NCBI GenBank assembly: GCA_964463485.1
Contig: CAYXDO010000026.1
Span: forward strand, 1 to 64,000
Length of the DNA: 64,000 nt
Direction of reading: 5' to 3'
Source: CAYXDO01 sp964463485
GTDB taxonomy: Bacteria; Myxococcota; Kuafuiibacteriia; Kuafuiibacteriales; Kuafuiibacteriaceae
The translations under genes and the position numbers were made by a program. This document shows, one piece after another, positions 41,595-49,929 of this stretch (within the stretch, counting starts at the first letter, position 1; every line of letters starts with the position of its first letter). Below the pieces are notes generated by a model. That model worked only from the letters and a program-made list of their open reading frames with translations, was not told the DNA's origin and ran no database searches.

Positions 41595-42662
41595 TCACGC
41601 CTCGACGAGCGTGAAATTGAACGATGCGCCGCGGCCGCCGACGGTCTCGACGAAGCTCGGCCAGTTGGCGACGTTCAAGCAACCCACGGAGCTCACATGC
41701 CCGCTGCGAGTCCCCACGTGCAGCAGGACCTCGGTCAACGTATCTCGCCGGCGCCCGGAGGCGTCGACCTCACCTCGAGAGTAGAACCCGTCGTGGTTGG
41801 TGTCTCGCACGCCCGGAAGCCGCCCAGACCCACCCAAGGTGCGCACGTGAAAGCTCGGCGCGCCGCTGTGCGGTCCATTCGCGACCGCACGGAAATTGCC
41901 CCCGCTCACCATACCCACGTCGCCAACACCATCGCGAGTCACGTCCGGACTCATCGATGACCTCGATTGACCGGGATGGGTAGACCCGGCGAAATGCCGC
42001 ACGTGCCCCTGCCCGGCCGCGTCGCGCCACAACACCACGAACGTATCGTCCATGTTGCGGTTGCTCGTCGTCTCGTGCCGACTCCCGTTCCGATCCAAAC
42101 CTCGAACGCCGAGGACATGCCGTTCTCCGGCGCGCAGCTCACCGCCCGCTCCTCGGACGATGGTCTCGTAGTGCCGGAACTGCTCCTCCTCACTCGCGCC
42201 ACGCGGCGCCAGACGCACCGGCCCCGGCGACGAGGTCTTCGTCGCGTCACGCCCCGCGCTGACTTCGCGCAACCCACCCGGCCGCTGAAAGTCACTCGCC
42301 CTCACCGTACCCTCGGGCCGAGTCCCTCCGACCGTCGGCGCCCGCCGCTCGAGCCCGTTCTGGCCTTCGGCCTGTGCACGATTCAGCGCGCCGCGCGTCT
42401 CGGGGCCTACGACGCCGTCGACCCGGCAGCCCGTCGCCGCCTGGAACGCCCGCACCGCTTTTTCGGTCTCTCGACCAAAGATGCCATCGACCTGGATGCC
42501 GTGACCCTGAGCGCGAAGCCGCTCCTGCAACTGAGAAACCCCAGGTCCGCGGTCTCCGACGCGAAGTGTTTCACCTCTAGCGACCGAGATCCTACGGCCG
42601 TCTCGCTCTCCGACTCTGCCGGACGGGGTGAACGTGGGTCCGAGTGCGCGTACAGCCACCAT
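41595..42662 (-). CDS. Peptidoglycan-binding-domain protein with a C-terminal GCLNV-type domain
   Basis: 355 residues from ATG 42662; the frame is open to 42728. About 30-95 is a PG_binding_1 domain: LRVGDRGPGVSQLQERLRAQ, GIFGRETEKAVRAFQAATG, VDGVVGPETRGALN. Residues 100-165 form a linker. The C-terminal domain (about 170-350) ends with EVLLHVGTRSGHVSSVGCLN, then VANWPSFV. The order His, Ser, Gly-Cys resembles the YkuD L,D-transpeptidase site (HG...SHGC) but the usual Arg after Cys is Asn. No signal peptide is visible. It may act on cell walls, perhaps exported by another route or by lysis. It converges with the GpsA-like gene. Confidence 0.65.
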   Translation of the reverse strand: MVAVRALGPTFTPSGRVGERDGRRISVARGETLRVGDRGPGVSQLQERLRAQGHGIQVDGIFGRETEKAVRAFQAATGCRVDGVVGPETRGALNRAQAEGQNGLERRAPTVGGTRPEGTVRASDFQRPGGLREVSAGRDATKTSSPGPVRLAPRGASEEEQFRHYETIVRGAGGELRAGERHVLGVRGLDRNGSRHETTSNRNMDDTFVVLWRDAAGQGHVRHFAGSTHPGQSRSSMSPDVTRDGVGDVGMVSGGNFRAVANGPHSGAPSFHVRTLGGSGRLPGVRDTNHDGFYSRGEVDASGRRRDTLTEVLLHVGTRSGHVSSVGCLNVANWPSFVETVGGRGASFNFTLVEA

Positions 42663-42746
42663 TCCACATACGATTTTCGTTCCGCGGCGCGGCGAAGTTG
42701 CGTGAAATTGTCGGTAGACCTGCGGCAAAAGCGCACATTCGGCTTT

Positions 42747-43670
42747 CTACCGGGCGCGCAGCAGGATCTCCCAACCGCCGACCCATCGCCAACGCACGTC
42801 TCGCCGCTCCGAACGGGCCAGGAGCAGCTCGAGACGGGCCGGGAGCTTCAGCAAGTGCGCAGCGATCGTCCTCATCGGGTCGGCCAACAACGTACTCTCG
42901 ACCACCGATGGCTGAGACCAAACGTACTCACCCACGAACCCAAATCGTGCCGGCGCTCGATTCCAGAACTCTGCCCCGAGATCGTGAACGTGCATCGGAA
43001 ACAATAAGTCATGACTCGAGCGCAATGCTCGGAGCGGCAAGGCGTAGGGCGTGCGTGCGTAAAAATAACCGCGCGGAGCGATCAATGACATCAACTCACG
43101 AAGGGCGGTTCCGGGTTCCAAGAGATGCTCGATCACCGCGCTCGCGAGCACGACGTCGTGTTTCACGTCGACCTGATCGAGCCGCTGATGGGTTCGTACC
43201 TCGATTCCAGAATGGGCCGCTGCCGGAGGCGCGGACAGATCCACGATGGTCACCGAAACTCGACGGTCTCGACCCAAGCGTCGAGCCAGCCCGAGCGCGA
43301 GCGAGCCATCCCCTCCGCCGAAATCGAGGATCGAGAGCGTCGAGCGATCCTCGAACCGAATGCCCGACGCGAGGTGCCGAACGAACTTATTCATATTCCC
43401 GAAGGTGAAGTGAGCTTTTGCGTCATCGTAATATCGCGCGTAATATCGATTCAGGTAGTCGGGCGTGGGCAGCCTCGAAGTCGAGGCGCCACGGCACTCC
43501 GGGCAGCGCAGGTAGTCCACCTCCGGGTCGCTCTGAAGCCGCAAGATGGGCTCACGCCGCCCGCCAAACCCACAAATCGGGCATGCCGGCGACGGAGAGA
43601 GGTCCTCCCCGGCGACGTGCTCGACCCTCCACCGTCGATGCATCTCCGAGATCGAAACGTTCCTACTCAT
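42747..43670 (-). CDS. Class I SAM-dependent methyltransferase
   Basis: 307 residues from ATG 43670, which has GAGGAG before it and overlaps the acyltransferase gene by 8 bp; the frame is open to 43742. An N-terminal zinc-knuckle-like part has CPICGFGG and CPECRGAS, common in sugar and cell-surface methyltransferases. The SAM-binding motif is LSILDFGGGDGSLALGLARR, then VTIVDLS. DVVLASAVIEHLLEPGTALRE is the methyltransf_11/23 post-motif and is followed by APRGYFYARTPY. It is the last gene of the amino-sugar operon, so O- or N-methylation of the sugar or its acyl chain is inferred. Confidence 0.85.
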   Translation of the reverse strand: MSRNVSISEMHRRWRVEHVAGEDLSPSPACPICGFGGRREPILRLQSDPEVDYLRCPECRGASTSRLPTPDYLNRYYARYYDDAKAHFTFGNMNKFVRHLASGIRFEDRSTLSILDFGGGDGSLALGLARRLGRDRRVSVTIVDLSAPPAAAHSGIEVRTHQRLDQVDVKHDVVLASAVIEHLLEPGTALRELMSLIAPRGYFYARTPYALPLRALRSSHDLLFPMHVHDLGAEFWNRAPARFGFVGEYVWSQPSVVESTLLADPMRTIAAHLLKLPARLELLLARSERRDVRWRWVGGWEILLRAR

Positions 43671-44391
43671 GCGGCTCCTCTTTGGACCTGACCCAAAGCC
43701 ACTCCCCTTCGGGTCTCTGGAATCGTGCTCCGAGTCGCGCATAGATGTTGTGCACGGGTGTGTTCGTCACGCTGAAGCTCGCGAATCCGACTCGATATCC
43801 AAGGGACGAGTAGGCCAAGAGGGCCCGATGATAGAGGAGCATGCCGGATACGCGCGCGCCTCGGTGAAGCATCGCGACGGCGAGCCTGAGTAAGCCCCCT
43901 TCGGGTGCGCTCAAGAACCAACCGACCGGTGCTCCGCTCGGCTCCTCGATCCAAAGGCAGGTTCGGGGGCTCGTACTCACAAGCTCGTTGGCCCAGCGCG
44001 CGTATCTGTCGGCCAAGCGGACCGAGTCGACGCCCGGTAGCGATGCGAATCGCTCGTGTTCGAAAGGCGCCATCTCGTCGGCGGAGATGCGGAACGGGCG
44101 CTCCTCGGCCGATCGGACGACGAGGCGCTCCACGCTCGAGGTTTTGGGGAGCTCCGCGACCCCGGCGAGCCCGACTCGAAAGGGAAGCTGAGTATCTGCG
44201 TACCAAAATCCAGCCGCTCGGATCAGCTCGTGCGGAATCGAGGGTCCGAGCGGCAACCGGAGCTCGACCCATGCATACCGTCCGAGCTCCCGCGATCGCT
44301 CACGCGAATCCAACGCGAAGAACGCGAGGTCGGAGAGAATGCCGGCCGGCTGCCCGTACCACTCGCTGTTGAATCGATGAGTACGAATCAA
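43663..44391 (-). CDS. WecD-like GNAT acyltransferase
   Basis: 242 residues from TTG 44391, whose TTGA overlaps the LuxC-like stop behind ACGGAGG. The frame upstream is a shadow. The opening is IRTHRFNSEWYGQPAGILSD, then YAWVELRLPLGPSIP, IRAAGFWYADTQLPFRVGL, the pattern of dTDP-fucosamine N-acetyltransferase (WecD) N-terminal domains. The C-terminal GNAT fold reads GWFLSAPEGGLLRLAVAMLH, SGMLLYHRALLAYSSLG, then NIYARLGARF. It should transfer an acyl group to the amine of a 4-amino-4,6-dideoxy sugar made by the WecE-like enzyme. The donor could be acyl-CoA or, given this operon, an acyl-carrier product. Confidence 0.72.
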   Translation of the reverse strand: MIRTHRFNSEWYGQPAGILSDLAFFALDSRERSRELGRYAWVELRLPLGPSIPHELIRAAGFWYADTQLPFRVGLAGVAELPKTSSVERLVVRSAEERPFRISADEMAPFEHERFASLPGVDSVRLADRYARWANELVSTSPRTCLWIEEPSGAPVGWFLSAPEGGLLRLAVAMLHRGARVSGMLLYHRALLAYSSLGYRVGFASFSVTNTPVHNIYARLGARFQRPEGEWLWVRSKEEPHE

Positions 44392-45587
44392 CGGGAGACC
44401 TCCGTCTCTTCGAAGACCGCTCTCCAGAATCCGACTCCATCCCAAACCGCGCCAAACTCGTGCATGCGCCGAATGGGTACGACCCGCGCCAGCTGGGTCC
44501 GCGCGAGGATCTGGGTAACTCTCTCGAGCGAGTTTGCCTCGAACGCACACCCGAGCGTCTGAGCGTTCGGCGGCAACGATGCGATCGCTTGCTCGAAGGA
44601 GCTCGGGACGATCGAGAGAAACCTGACCTCGACCCCTGGCTCCGCCAGAGAACCGTCGACCGAGGAGTCGGACACCGCCACTACCGCGCCGCTCCTCTCC
44701 GTGAGCCTGGCGTCCCAACCCAGCACACGGGCCCACTGCCAACCCATCAGGTTCGTCGACGCCACGTGGCCTGCCACATCCCCCACCGTCTTGGGCCACA
44801 AGGAGCACAAGCGATCTCGAAGCTCCTTGGCGCTCGCGAGCGTACCACCGATCAGGACGACACGTCGCGGAGACGTACAGCCAGCAGGTCCGTAGACCGC
44901 AAAGACCTTGATCAACTCTCTGAGGACCTCGTCGGAGGCGGCCCCGGTCTCGATCCAAGCCTCGCTGCGACGGTCTCGAAACGAGATCTGAAAGCTATCG
45001 ACGGGGTGCTCGAGCCTGTCGACCTCGGTGGCTGCGGAGTCAGATCCGAAGACGATTCGGACCGCGGCGCGCCGTGCGAGCCCGGCGACCTTTGGGTCGC
45101 TCGGATCTGCCCTGAGAAGCTCCACGCGATCCCGGAGGTGAGTCACAAGATCCCCCGCGGGAAGGTGATGTCGAGCGAGCTCGAGCAAGGGACCGGTGAG
45201 ATCCTCGCCCCGGGAGCCCAGTTTCAGGGTCGAGCGCACACCGGTCAGCGACAGCATCACGAGCGCGAGGGGGCCGAGCAGGCTCACGTTGTTGGGGAGC
45301 CACACCCCAACCTCTCGGCGCGGCCGAAAGACGGTGGCGCGATCGCCCTTTGGCCCGTCGGTCTCGGCGCCGAAAGTCGCACCGAACACGCTGCGCAGGC
45401 GGTCTGCCGACAAGAACGCGAGCAGATAGGCCCACTCGTCCCGAGAGTAACCGTCCGGCCGCTCCCCGACCAAGCGAGCTCGAAGCCCCGCCCACGCAGA
45501 AATCACCGCGTCCCGGTCGAACGGGAGGGCCACCGCGCTCGAGCTGACTCCGTTCGAGTACCAAAAAATCCGCGAAGACTCAGACAC
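44388..45587 (-). CDS. LuxC-like acyl-CoA/acyl-thioester reductase
   Basis: 399 residues from GTG 45587, overlapping the LuxE-like stop by 8 bp; the frame is open to 45728. VGVWLPNNVSLLGPLALVML and the aldehyde-dehydrogenase-like fold fit the LuxC family. The catalytic Cys237 lies in VYGPAGCTSPRRVVLIGG. The C-terminal LuxC signature is RVVPIRRMHEFGAVWDGVGF. LuxC takes an acyl group (from LuxE or as a thioester) and uses NADPH to release an aldehyde. About 80 residues shorter than luminous-bacterial LuxC. No luciferase (LuxAB) is in the window. Role here: aldehyde formation in cell-envelope glycolipid synthesis (inference). Confidence 0.85.
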   Translation of the reverse strand: MSESSRIFWYSNGVSSSAVALPFDRDAVISAWAGLRARLVGERPDGYSRDEWAYLLAFLSADRLRSVFGATFGAETDGPKGDRATVFRPRREVGVWLPNNVSLLGPLALVMLSLTGVRSTLKLGSRGEDLTGPLLELARHHLPAGDLVTHLRDRVELLRADPSDPKVAGLARRAAVRIVFGSDSAATEVDRLEHPVDSFQISFRDRRSEAWIETGAASDEVLRELIKVFAVYGPAGCTSPRRVVLIGGTLASAKELRDRLCSLWPKTVGDVAGHVASTNLMGWQWARVLGWDARLTERSGAVVAVSDSSVDGSLAEPGVEVRFLSIVPSSFEQAIASLPPNAQTLGCAFEANSLERVTQILARTQLARVVPIRRMHEFGAVWDGVGFWRAVFEETEVSR

Positions 45588-46632
45588 TGCCGCACCCTCG
45601 CAGCTCGGACTTGGGCAACCGACCGAGGAGCTCGAACCGCCGGCCGCTTCTCCCGCAGGGACATGTCCCCGACTCGATGCGACCGAGGTCCTCCGTGAGC
45701 ACGCTGTGGTACGGAGCGCCGAGCGCAAGGACGTTGAGTAGTTGGAGCTGCCCAGGAGCTCCGTAGAGCGGCGCTCTCGTGTAGGTGTCGCGCACGATCA
45801 CTTCGGCCCAACGCGGAACGTGCCGAAACCCATACTCACAAAGAGGATAAATGACTCCTACTTGCTCGACGAGGCCGTAAAAATCCACGACTCTCGATCC
45901 GGGACCCGCGGTGGCGAGCACGACCTGCTCGAGCTCACGCGCCGAGACGCGCTCGGACTCGAGCTTCTTCCAACCGCCCGAGTGAACGAACACGACCCGC
46001 TTGCGTGCGAGGAGCTCGGCGAGCCTCGACGGCCACGCTGCGCGCGCCCACCCAAACCAGAGCAAGTAACTCAGGCCGTAAACCAGGAGCTCGTCGCTCC
46101 CTTCGATCGCACGCTCGAGCGCATCCCACCGCATCGACCTCGGATCCTCGGCGTCCGCCAAAAGAAAGACGAGATCGTCGGCCAGCGGCCGGAGCGACAA
46201 AGCCGCCGCGACCCTCGCGGAAACTTCCCCAGCGAGCCTGAGCGATTTCATCCCGTCGAGCACCAAGAGAGGCCGCTTCGCCTCCCCCACGAAGTCTCGG
46301 AGGATCGCGACCGATGACTCCGATTGAAGCGCGCTCGAGCGATCGTCGAGCCGAATCCGACTTGCGAGCCCACTGGTAGCCGACGAGCGGAGCGTGCGCT
46401 GATGGGTGAGATCGGCTCGCTCGGTCGCGAGGGTCACGTGTTTGAACAATCCGACGTGTAACCACGGCAGCTCCTCGGCCGCTTGCGCTGGCGATCGAGA
46501 GGCGTAGTCGGGCCAGATCCGCGCATAACTCACACTCCCCTTCAAATGAAGCCGCGTCAGCTCGTCGAGCTCGCGAACGAGGCTGCGTTCGTCGCGCGCC
46601 GAAAAGGGCGGACCCTGCAGCAACTCACTCAC
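45580..46632 (-). CDS. LuxE-like acyl-protein synthetase
   Basis: 350 residues. LRSSATSGLASRIRLDD matches the family's adenylate-binding SSGTSG stretch, with Ala for Gly. VVFVHSGGWKKLESE is the LuxE hallmark and VVDFYGLVEQVGVIY is the second. CPCGRSGRRFELLGRLPK leads to the extreme C-terminal SELRGCGSV, where Cys347 corresponds to the cysteine that carries the acyl group. LuxE activates a carboxylic acid with ATP and passes it, via this Cys, to LuxC. The pair is translationally coupled in this operon, as in lux operons. Glu and Tyr of the family motif are present, so it looks active. Confidence 0.87.
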   Translation of the reverse strand: MSELLQGPPFSARDERSLVRELDELTRLHLKGSVSYARIWPDYASRSPAQAAEELPWLHVGLFKHVTLATERADLTHQRTLRSSATSGLASRIRLDDRSSALQSESSVAILRDFVGEAKRPLLVLDGMKSLRLAGEVSARVAAALSLRPLADDLVFLLADAEDPRSMRWDALERAIEGSDELLVYGLSYLLWFGWARAAWPSRLAELLARKRVVFVHSGGWKKLESERVSARELEQVVLATAGPGSRVVDFYGLVEQVGVIYPLCEYGFRHVPRWAEVIVRDTYTRAPLYGAPGQLQLLNVLALGAPYHSVLTEDLGRIESGTCPCGRSGRRFELLGRLPKSELRGCGSV

Positions 46633-47554
46633 GACCGCTCCAACCGAGGAAATGGTCGAGCGCGCGAGGGCGCACGAGCGCCGAGTTCAGTCGCGTCGAT
46701 GGGTCACGCAGAACGCTCGGCCAGTGAACCTCTAGGGCGGGCAGGAGCGCCCGATAATCCGACTCATCGAAGACTTCCCGAGCCCGACGACGTACGAGCT
46801 CGACCTGCACCTCCAGCGACTCGAGGAGGCGAACGATTTTGTCGCTCGACCCTAAGTCGAATTCCAGGACCGGCCAAACGAAAGTGGACACCAGCCGCGC
46901 GTGCCCGAACTCGGCCCCCACCCTCCCCTCGAGGGTGTGCGCGATGCCGTGTGCGAGCCCCACGCTCGCGCGAGCCTGAGCTGCACAGGCGTCAGCCGAG
47001 ACGTCGAGCCAGCGAGGGTCGGGCCGAACCGGTAGCTCGATGGCTTCTCGCAAACATCGCGCTGAGATCGATCGCACCTCGGGTCCGGCCAAGGGCGAGA
47101 GCAGACCCTCGAGGGCATGAGTCAGGACGTCTCCGCTAGCGTACCTCGCGAGCTCGGGCGAGACGGTCTCGAGCAGCTCCGGCCAAATCACCCGCGCTTC
47201 CGGGACCCAGGAATCGTCGATCGTCACTCGCTTCTCGCCCCCCACACTCGCGATCGTGATTCGCGAGGCCTCGGCTCCGCTCCCCCAAAGAGTAGGGACC
47301 GCGACCAGACGAACCAAGGGCGCCTGAGTCGCCACGAACGCCTTCGCTTGATCGATCAGCGTGCCCCCTCCCACCACGACGAGCATCCGCGCTCCCGAGA
47401 GTGGTGCTCCGATCGGCCGGATGGGAAAAGGGAGCCTCGCCGCCACACGCGCGCGCACCGACGGGCTAGCCCAAACGACGACGTCGTCTGCTCCCGAACC
47501 GGCGCGGACCAACTCATCCAAGGTCCAGCGCGCCGGCGCGCTCCCATTACTCAT
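46625..47554 (-). CDS. Iron-dependent alcohol dehydrogenase
   Basis: 309 residues from ATG 47554, which overlaps the stop of the acyl carrier protein gene by 8 bp. Nucleotide-binding GGGTLIDQAKAFVA is the family's GGGS-type motif. PTLWGSGAEASRITI precedes the metal ligands: Asp and His in SGDVLTHALEGLLS, His in GLAHGIAHTLEG, His in AEFGHARLVSTF. All four are present. It is shorter than the ~380-residue norm, mainly at the N-terminus. The likely job is to reduce the aldehyde made by LuxC to an alcohol, or the reverse. Overlaps with both neighbours show coupled translation. Confidence 0.85.
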   Translation of the reverse strand: MSNGSAPARWTLDELVRAGSGADDVVVWASPSVRARVAARLPFPIRPIGAPLSGARMLVVVGGGTLIDQAKAFVATQAPLVRLVAVPTLWGSGAEASRITIASVGGEKRVTIDDSWVPEARVIWPELLETVSPELARYASGDVLTHALEGLLSPLAGPEVRSISARCLREAIELPVRPDPRWLDVSADACAAQARASVGLAHGIAHTLEGRVGAEFGHARLVSTFVWPVLEFDLGSSDKIVRLLESLEVQVELVRRRAREVFDESDYRALLPALEVHWPSVLRDPSTRLNSALVRPRALDHFLGWSGRE

Positions 47555-47792
47555 CGAAAGAGATACCCTTTTCGGTGAGCACCGCGATGATGTCGGCGAC
47601 GCCGCGCAGCCGGCTCGCCTCGTCCGGTGTGAAATGATAGCCAAAGACCTCTTCCACTCCGATCGCGATCGTGACGACGCCAAGCGAATCCCAGGAACCA
47701 ACCTCGGATCTCGACAAGTCGAAGCGGAACTCGGACTCATCGAGCAAAAAAGTGTCCATGATCAGTGACTTCAACTTCGAACGGTTGCTCAT
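47547..47792 (-). CDS. Acyl carrier protein
   Basis: 81 residues from ATG 47792, which overlaps the ligase stop by 4 bp. The phosphopantetheine attachment serine is in GSWDSLGVVTI, followed by the acidic recognition helix AIGVEEVFGYHFTPDEA. Length and fold fit type II ACPs. It carries an acyl or amino-acyl group as a thioester between the ligase and the LuxE, LuxC or WecD-like enzymes. A dedicated ACP inside a sugar operon is a strong sign that acyl chains are loaded here rather than borrowed from CoA. Confidence 0.88.
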   Translation of the reverse strand: MSNRSKLKSLIMDTFLLDESEFRFDLSRSEVGSWDSLGVVTIAIGVEEVFGYHFTPDEASRLRGVADIIAVLTEKGISFDE

Positions 47793-48967
47793 AATCGCTG
47801 GTCCCAGTGAACGTTCTTCTCCGAGGCAGATTCGAGGGTGCGGACATCGATCTTCCCGTTGGCGAGGGTCGGCAAGGCCTCCACGCTCTCGATTCGAAGT
47901 GGCCAGTGAGGGCGAGAGTGTCGCATCCGAATCTCGCGTAAGACCGCTCGCACCTCGGCGTCGGTAGGTCGCGGAGCGAGCACGAGCACGGCGCCCGACT
48001 CTCCAGCGCGGTCGGCGCCTCGATAGAAGGCCATCCCGCGACTCCATGCCGCTCGAACGCTCTCCGCGAGCAGCGGGAGGGAGACCTTCTCGCCGTAACG
48101 TTTGAAGACCTCCCCAGCCCGACCTACCAGCTCGATCCGCCCCGTCGAGGTGCGGCGCGCGAGGTCTCCGGTGGAGATGAACGATCCGTCCGCCAAGGTG
48201 TGAAAGCCGAGCTCGTCGACGAACCCGACGGCAGACGTCTCCGAACGAAAGAGCAGCTCGTCGTTCTCGCCCAAGCACAGCTCCACGCCGGGGAGAGTGT
48301 CTCCGAGAACAGCCAACGGAGAGTCGCAGGTCATTTCTCGGACGGTGAGTCTTGGCATGGCTTCGGTACAGCCGTAGTTGTCGAAAAAGCGGGCGTTCGG
48401 GAACCGCCGTGTGAGCTCGCCGAGACGACTCGCCGGAAAAGGGCCTCCCGCGAAATTCAGTCGAGTGATCCCTTCGAAGACGCGGCTGCCGAGGAGCTCG
48501 AGCAGCGGGGCGTGCCCACCTACCAAACACAACATGGCGTCGCGCACGCTCGAGAGTGTCTCCACGAGCCGTTCGGGGTCAGCCATTCCGCGGGTAGGTA
48601 TCAGCTTCCGCCGATGAGCTCGTGCCCAGACCCACTGATTGACGAACGCGTAGGAGTAACTGAGCGGCAGGACGAGCACGGCGGTCGAGACGGCCGCAGC
48701 GACCTGGGCCTCGTGAATACGCGCGGCCAACAGCTCGGCGCGCGCACGCATCCCCACGACCAGCTTGGGCCGACCCGTCGAGCCGGACGTGAGGAGCGCG
48801 AACCCGCCCTCGACAAACGGCGCCGGCAACGACTCGAGCCACGCGTTTACCGTCGCGACGGAGATCGGACTCTTCGCGGGGATGACTGCGAAGGTCTCGG
48901 GGGAGCTCCAAGCGCGGTCGAGCTCCTCGAGCTCATCCCCGAGCCCCGCCTCGGAAAGCACCTTCAC
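47789..48967 (-). CDS. Acyl-AMP ligase (ANL superfamily), short form
   Basis: 392 residues. ATP-binding P-loop LLTSGSTGRPKLVVG lies near residues 58-72. NYGCTEAMPRL is the A5 motif, STGDLARRTSTGRIELVGR covers A7-A8, and the catalytic Lys is in TLANGKID near residue 375. All catalytic motifs are present, but the protein lacks ~100 residues of the usual N-terminal subdomain, so its acid-binding pocket may be unusual. It probably activates a carboxylic or amino acid and loads it on the ACP encoded next. It overlaps the glycosyltransferase gene upstream by 4 bp. Confidence 0.85.
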   Translation of the reverse strand: MKVLSEAGLGDELEELDRAWSSPETFAVIPAKSPISVATVNAWLESLPAPFVEGGFALLTSGSTGRPKLVVGMRARAELLAARIHEAQVAAAVSTAVLVLPLSYSYAFVNQWVWARAHRRKLIPTRGMADPERLVETLSSVRDAMLCLVGGHAPLLELLGSRVFEGITRLNFAGGPFPASRLGELTRRFPNARFFDNYGCTEAMPRLTVREMTCDSPLAVLGDTLPGVELCLGENDELLFRSETSAVGFVDELGFHTLADGSFISTGDLARRTSTGRIELVGRAGEVFKRYGEKVSLPLLAESVRAAWSRGMAFYRGADRAGESGAVLVLAPRPTDAEVRAVLREIRMRHSRPHWPLRIESVEALPTLANGKIDVRTLESASEKNVHWDQRL

Positions 48968-49929
48968 CCCTGCTCCTCGACGGACTCAGGCGCCGCTGAA
49001 GGCTCCGAGCCCCCTCGGGATCGAATCCAAACAAGACCCGCGGCGTTCGACTGAATGTACAGCCTGCTCACGTAGATCGAGAGCACCCCAAGGAAAGCGA
49101 ACAGCAGGCTGAACAGAAACGTCAGCGCGAGAAACAAGGAGAGCCACCCGGGAGGCGCCTGTCGCTCGATCATCACACGCACGAACTGAACGATCCCCAC
49201 CACGAGCCCGAGCAAAGACGCCGAAAAACAACCGACCGTGGCGAGCTCCAGCGGATAAGTGGTCAGCGAGGTCAAATGGGAGACCCAAAGGCCGACGAGC
49301 TTGGGGAGAGTATAAGTCGACTCTCCGTCGCGGGCGAGGTGCTCGACGTCCACGTTCCCCACGCGCCGAGTCGAGCGAAACAACCGCGCATCCACGTACG
49401 GGAACGAAGTGTGAGCGAGACCAACGGCGCGAGCAAGATCCCCCTTGATCGCCCGAACGTTCGACAACACGACGTCACTCTGGTTGCCGAGAGTACGGCG
49501 AGTTAGCCAGCCGTTGAACTTCGAGGCCAGCCGCCGTGAGACCGCTTGCTCGATCTGTTGGAATCTCCCATAACAGACGTCGAGGTTCGCCCGCTCCAGC
49601 TCTTCGATGACTTTCTGGGCAGACTCCGGCGGGTTCTGGCCGTCGTCATCGACCGTCACCACGACGTCTCCGCGCGACTCACCCATACCCCTCAACACGG
49701 CCGCATGCTGCCCGAGATTGGTTCCGTGCTCGATCCAACGGATGCGGGAGTCTTGCTCTGCGAGGCGCTCGATCACGCGCTGAGCTCCGTCCGGCGACCC
49801 GTCGTTCACCAGCACGAGCTCGAACGACTGGCGAGGGGCGAAGAACTCGACGTACGACTTCACCGTTCTCTCGAGAACCTTCTCGGAACGGTATACTGGT
49901 ATGACGATGCTCAGGAGCTCAAAACCCAC
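48964..49929 (-). CDS. Membrane-bound family 2 glycosyltransferase, ArnC/DPM1-like
   Basis: 321 residues from GTG 49929, overlapping the aminotransferase stop by 11 bp. The GT-A nucleotide-binding segment is SIVIPVYRSEKVLERTV and LVLVNDGSPDGAQRV. The metal-binding acidic motif is VTVDDDGQNPPE, followed by a GRFQQIEQAVSRR stretch. The C-terminus has two membrane helices (ASLLGLVVGIVQFVRV; LSLFLALTFLFSLLFAFLGVL). This is the layout of ArnC and polyprenyl-phosphate glycosyltransferases, which move an NDP-sugar to undecaprenyl phosphate. The donor is probably the acylated amino sugar made by this operon. Confidence 0.86.
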   Translation of the reverse strand: MGFELLSIVIPVYRSEKVLERTVKSYVEFFAPRQSFELVLVNDGSPDGAQRVIERLAEQDSRIRWIEHGTNLGQHAAVLRGMGESRGDVVVTVDDDGQNPPESAQKVIEELERANLDVCYGRFQQIEQAVSRRLASKFNGWLTRRTLGNQSDVVLSNVRAIKGDLARAVGLAHTSFPYVDARLFRSTRRVGNVDVEHLARDGESTYTLPKLVGLWVSHLTSLTTYPLELATVGCFSASLLGLVVGIVQFVRVMIERQAPPGWLSLFLALTFLFSLLFAFLGVLSIYVSRLYIQSNAAGLVWIRSRGGSEPSAAPESVEEQG

